NCBI RefSeq assembly: GCF_000764305.2
Contig: NW_025931873.1
Location: forward strand, 34,054-98,053
Reading direction: 5' to 3'
Source: Hyalella azteca
Taxonomy: Eukaryota > Arthropoda > Malacostraca > Amphipoda > Hyalellidae
DNA: 64,000 bases
Shown: positions 60,101 through 64,000 of the stretch, piece after piece
Layout of the letters: each line of letters begins with the position of its first letter
How positions within the stretch are numbered: position 1 is the stretch's first letter
Made by a program: the position numbers and the translations under genes
The notes under the pieces: model-generated
Databases searched by the model: none
Told to the model about the DNA's origin: nothing
What the model saw: only the letters and a program-made list of their open reading frames with translations

Positions 60101-63100
60101 AATCTCTAAACCGAGATTTGTTCAACACACCGGGCCGAGTGTCATATAATGCATAACATTAAACTAACATACACTACTCGTACTTATACACACGGTAGCT
60201 AAGCCAATTAGGATAAGTCAACTTATAGGGTTGAAAGAAACTTGTGTACTTTTCTCGTCTAACGAAATCGGCAAGTCAAGTAAGTACAGCTAAGCCAATT
60301 TCAAGAACCCAATACACACTCAATGCGAGCTTTCCAAATTAAAGGAAACGCATTTCACAGAGATTTTCGAAACTTTTGTAACTCAGTTAAACAGTTGATA
60401 AATTAAGAAACCTATCACCAATCTACAAGAGATAGGTTCGCATGCAAGTTTTGCACTGCATGAAACCTGCCATATTCATATACGTGTATTTCTATCTCAG
60501 CGTAGCAGCGTCCGCATCTCATTTTAGCAGAACAGTAATTGCTGCTTTAGAAATGAGCAGGCGCTCCTTATTGGCGTTAATATATAAAACGAAACGTAGC
60601 ACATTAGGCTAATAGTTAGCTATAAACATCGCCGTGGAAATTAGTTTTGCTAATTGCAGGCGGTACTGCTCCTGTTTGCGCTCAAGAGCGACTTTGCATA
60701 TCATGAATAAGAATCGTTGAATATAACTTGGGATGTGCAAGTGAAATTTAAAACTGAGTGAAAACAAAGCCGGTGGTAGTTTCAAACGATTACATCAATA
60801 ATGTTCGAAACTCTCTTCCAAACCTGAAAGTATTCGGCAAGAATTTCCAATTACAACATTTGAATGAAGAATGAACTAGTCAATATATTCAACACAAATC
60901 TCCTACCGACAAGACAATGAGGTTGGTTTCGAAAGATATTGCATTTATTATCTAATGCATTTTTATCTACACTTTATCAAGGAAGTTTGTTAAATTGTAA
61001 CATAGAACAAGTATTTTGGTAGCATTGTTACAGTTTAGTTTTATTACCTCATTGTTGCACAACTGCCGGTGCTGTACTGGCCTCTACTGTAGAACCTATC
61101 CAGTATGTACAATTTCTCAAAGATATTCTGATAAACCAACTTCTGGCTAATGCGTGCAATGATGGATGATATTCAACAGGTCGAGAAATCACCCTAGAAA
61201 ACATGGCATGAAAGCTCTCTTTAACCAAAAATTCGAAGCATTCTTCGAATTATAATGCTATTTTACAAGTATGTGTTCTAATAAATTCCGTGGTATAGTT
61301 GGGCAGAAGTTTTTCCTACCTGCAACCTAATAACTTAATTACAGTCTAGTTTACTTATCACACTTATACTTTAACGGTTAAGAATGGCATGCTCGTTTTA
61401 TATCCCAAGCTTTCGGAAAGTGGAAAATAAAACCCCTGGAACATCAGCCCAATTTCCAAGAAGCTGCCCCAGACAGTTTGGTTATATTTTTTAAGTCACT
61501 TATTAAGCGGCACGTCTGTTTTCTTGAGAGCCTGCCGACATTAAAATACAATCCATCTCCGTTTTGTAGAGGTGTGACCGGCAAATTTGGGCTTTATTTC
61601 GGCTCTTTCAAGATGAAAGACGAAGAGGCTTCTGGCCAATATTCGGAAGTGACAAAGATGACGTTCTCCACACCAGGACACTGGCAACAGAAGGGCCATG
61701 TGATAACTAAATTGCACACCACCTACTAAAACAAAGGCGGTATATGTTCTTGATGCTGTTTCGGAAACAATTTGAAGAAAGTTAGTCCCTTGTTTTAATT
61801 TCTTAGAGAAAACGTTTCAACCGCAAAATATTCTCTTAGCACAGTAAGAGCCATGTTCATAGTAATAAATGTTTAATTATGTATTTTTTATTGCAAGCTA
61901 ACAGTGTAGTGTTTACATTTGTAAGTGTCATCGTGTATTCATTCAAAAGGCCGCTGAAATTTTCACGATAATTCTGTTTAAAATTATTGACTGAGGCTAC
62001 TGTAACTTTTTCATCGTGATTCCATCTATTCGGATAATACAGCTTGAACACATATTGATGTCGTCGCAGTTTTTACGAGAGAATACGTCAACTATATGCT
62101 TACTTCAAAATTCCTCCAGCGGATACATTAGCGTATATTTTGCAGCTTAAACCTTAAATCCAATAGCACATTAACCGCTTCGAAAAAACTTTTGTAACAC
62201 TTTGGATATTATACAAATATTTTATGATTAAATATTTCATTATTCGAATTCAATTAATTCACACATCGGTTCTCAATGCCCTTATGTTTCTGAGGTGAGC
62301 AGTTCTATAATAATAGCCTTATTGTAGAAATTCATCACAACTTATGCATATGGTTGAGCACCAATAACTTTAAGACGGTGTCTGCTATTTGGATAAGCAT
62401 GTAAAATAGAACCGCGTTATGCATGATTACATTGATAGCAATTATTAAACTGGTAATTCAAATTCAAAAATGTAATGTGTGAAGATATGGAATAGTAAAT
62501 GCGACATTATACTCCAGTGAAGCATATTTTCAAGCCAGAAATTTCACATCCAGTCACGCTTCAAATAAAAATACACATCACAATGAAAATATTTAACACA
62601 AGTGAGTCAACCTACATTAATTATTTATTAGAGTAAAAACCTCCTTCTTGTATAGAGAATTGCCAGTACGCAAATTGGCTATAATTTTTTTGTATAATTT
62701 CGTAATTGTTATTCACGTTTCCAAATAAAAAATCACATATAATTTTAGAATGTTAATATGTATATTTTGTCCAAATATATATATAACATGAGTTAATTCA
62801 CCCTGCAATACATTTTATTTTACTACGGATGTTTTTCAAGTTCTTCCATTTGCACAACTCACACCTCGATTTCGTGCAACGTTTCATAATTTATACCGGC
62901 CAATTATTGCAAAGTTTCAGTGACACTGAAACTGATATTCCACTTAGAGCTCTCAACTGCAACGAAGTTTATTAATTCACAACAGAGCAAATTATAAATT
63001 TTAGCTGTGGAAAGTTATTTGATGAATATTCTTCACTTAAGTAATTCTCTTCTATAAACTGCTACTACATGTCGTGGCGATAATGACCATGTAATTAACG

Positions 63101-64000
63101 TGACAACTCAAATATTCGCTGTAAATAATTGCAATGCCTGGTAGTATCTATTTGCATAAGTAGGATCGTACCTGCTGCTGCCGGTTAACCCCGGCATTTT
63201 TGGGAATATTTATTCCTTGAGATTTCTGGGGCTCCCCATCGGCTCTTAGCTTATTTTAAATTTATCAGATGATAAAATTCGTCATTTCGACCCATATACT
63301 GAATGTGTTACTATTGTCGAGCTATTGAAATAAATAAAAACTCCTACAAAACCCCAAGAAGATCATTGATATCTCGTTCTGATAATGGACGTGATTTTTT
63401 TAATTTCATATTAATCGCTAATAGTATGATATCTTGATCGTTTTGAGATCATGATCGTCAAGATATCTTGATCGATAGCTTGATTTCATGATTCTGCGGC
63501 TGAAAACCACGTTAAAATCCCGACACTGAGTATCATCGATTTGCTCCGGAATAAGTAAATGAAAAATTTACATAGTTGTTTTTCAAACACTCAAACTCCT
63601 CACAAATCTAAAGTAGATAATTGTCAGTCCTACTAATATTGAAGTCCTACTCCAGCATGTCAGTGCAACTATTCAGATTTCCTGGTAATCACGTTGTATT
63701 GTTAGAATTACGTTTTTTTATGAAGTTTGCAACAGAAAAATTCTCATCCAATATTTGCGGTTCACGAATATTCATGGCACAACTTCATCGAACATAACTC
63801 ATTTTACTTTATATTTATGAATAACTATTAAATTTCCAAGCACGTGGTAAAATAACTTTTCTCGGGGAAGTTTGCGTGTTTTTAATTGATCAAAAAGTAC
63901 TATTAGTTACTCAGAATATTAAAAATTTGAGGAAAATTTCTATTTATTTTCACAGTTAAATAATGTACGCAAACAAATTTCGTTCTTTAAACAAGCGGCT
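57129..64000. other. Spacer, no gene seen
   Basis: AT-rich to the window end. GC-richer frames at 57225-57467, 57909-58232, 58923-59220 and 61478-61729 look mildly coding-like in composition but match no family I know. A TGCCGG/CCGGCA mini-hairpin lies near 63180 and a GATATCTTGA/TCAAGATATC pair near 63428-63467. Confidence 0.45.
59869..59877 (+). promoter_or_regulatory. Su(H) consensus site TGTGGGAAA
   Basis: A perfect YGTGRGAAM match in ordinary AT-rich spacer without an adjacent proneural E-box. Probably chance or an isolated element. Confidence 0.15.

Overview
This is a non-coding-dominated stretch of an AT-rich animal genome, almost certainly an insect or a close crustacean relative. 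There are no operons, no long open frames and no bacterial-type gene packing; local duplications, hairpins and short GC/CpG-rich islands lie in AT-rich spacer. The taxonomic clue is the one gene I can name with confidence, an intronless Bearded-family (E(spl)m-alpha/m4-like) gene on the minus strand at 25473-25892. This Notch-pathway family is, to my knowledge, restricted to insects and crustaceans.

The Bearded locus occupies roughly 25255-26325 and is complete. Reading in the direction of transcription (right to left) it has: a head-to-head Su(H) paired site with a 17-bp spacer (26290-26321); a proneural-type E-box (26040-26046); a CACGTG and a perfect CRE next to the core promoter; a TATA box (25992-26000); an initiator (25965-25970) about 31 nt downstream; a short leader without upstream ATG; a 139-codon ORF with a basic amphipathic N-terminus, the NxxNE Neuralized-binding motif and a GTFWT motif; and a short 3' UTR with two K-boxes, each an 8-nt match to the miR-2 family seed, before an AATAAA signal. 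Together these suggest a gene switched on by proneural factors plus Notch and damped by microRNAs, encoding a Neuralized inhibitor. No E(spl)-type bHLH partner gene is visible in the window.

Left part (1-25 kb): AT-rich spacer with GC-rich islands at about 3.64-3.78, 6.30-6.48, 6.93-7.17, 9.77-9.87, 14.45-14.54 and 17.72-17.97 kb. Three of them carry the same fixed-spacing composite of a CSL core and an E-box, TGGGAAYKCASCTGC (3712, 6362, 14494). There are many 2- to 4-copy tandem duplications, a 186-bp hairpin-type insertion at 6056-6241 with a GTAA target duplication, a diverged ~0.9-kb duplication at 7637-9412, and a nested inverted-repeat element at 21128-21583.

Right part (27-64 kb): more minisatellites (27.1, 29.3-29.85, 33.5-33.8, 37.5-37.75 kb), a second copy of the small TIR element (41.93-42.11 kb) and a remnant (57.1 kb), and an apparently perfect 1113-bp tandem duplication (47963-50185). 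Only weak exon-like segments occur (43552-43664, 51428-51553). The last 7 kb hold nothing I can assign. Most open frames of 60-140 codons across the window look like chance frames.
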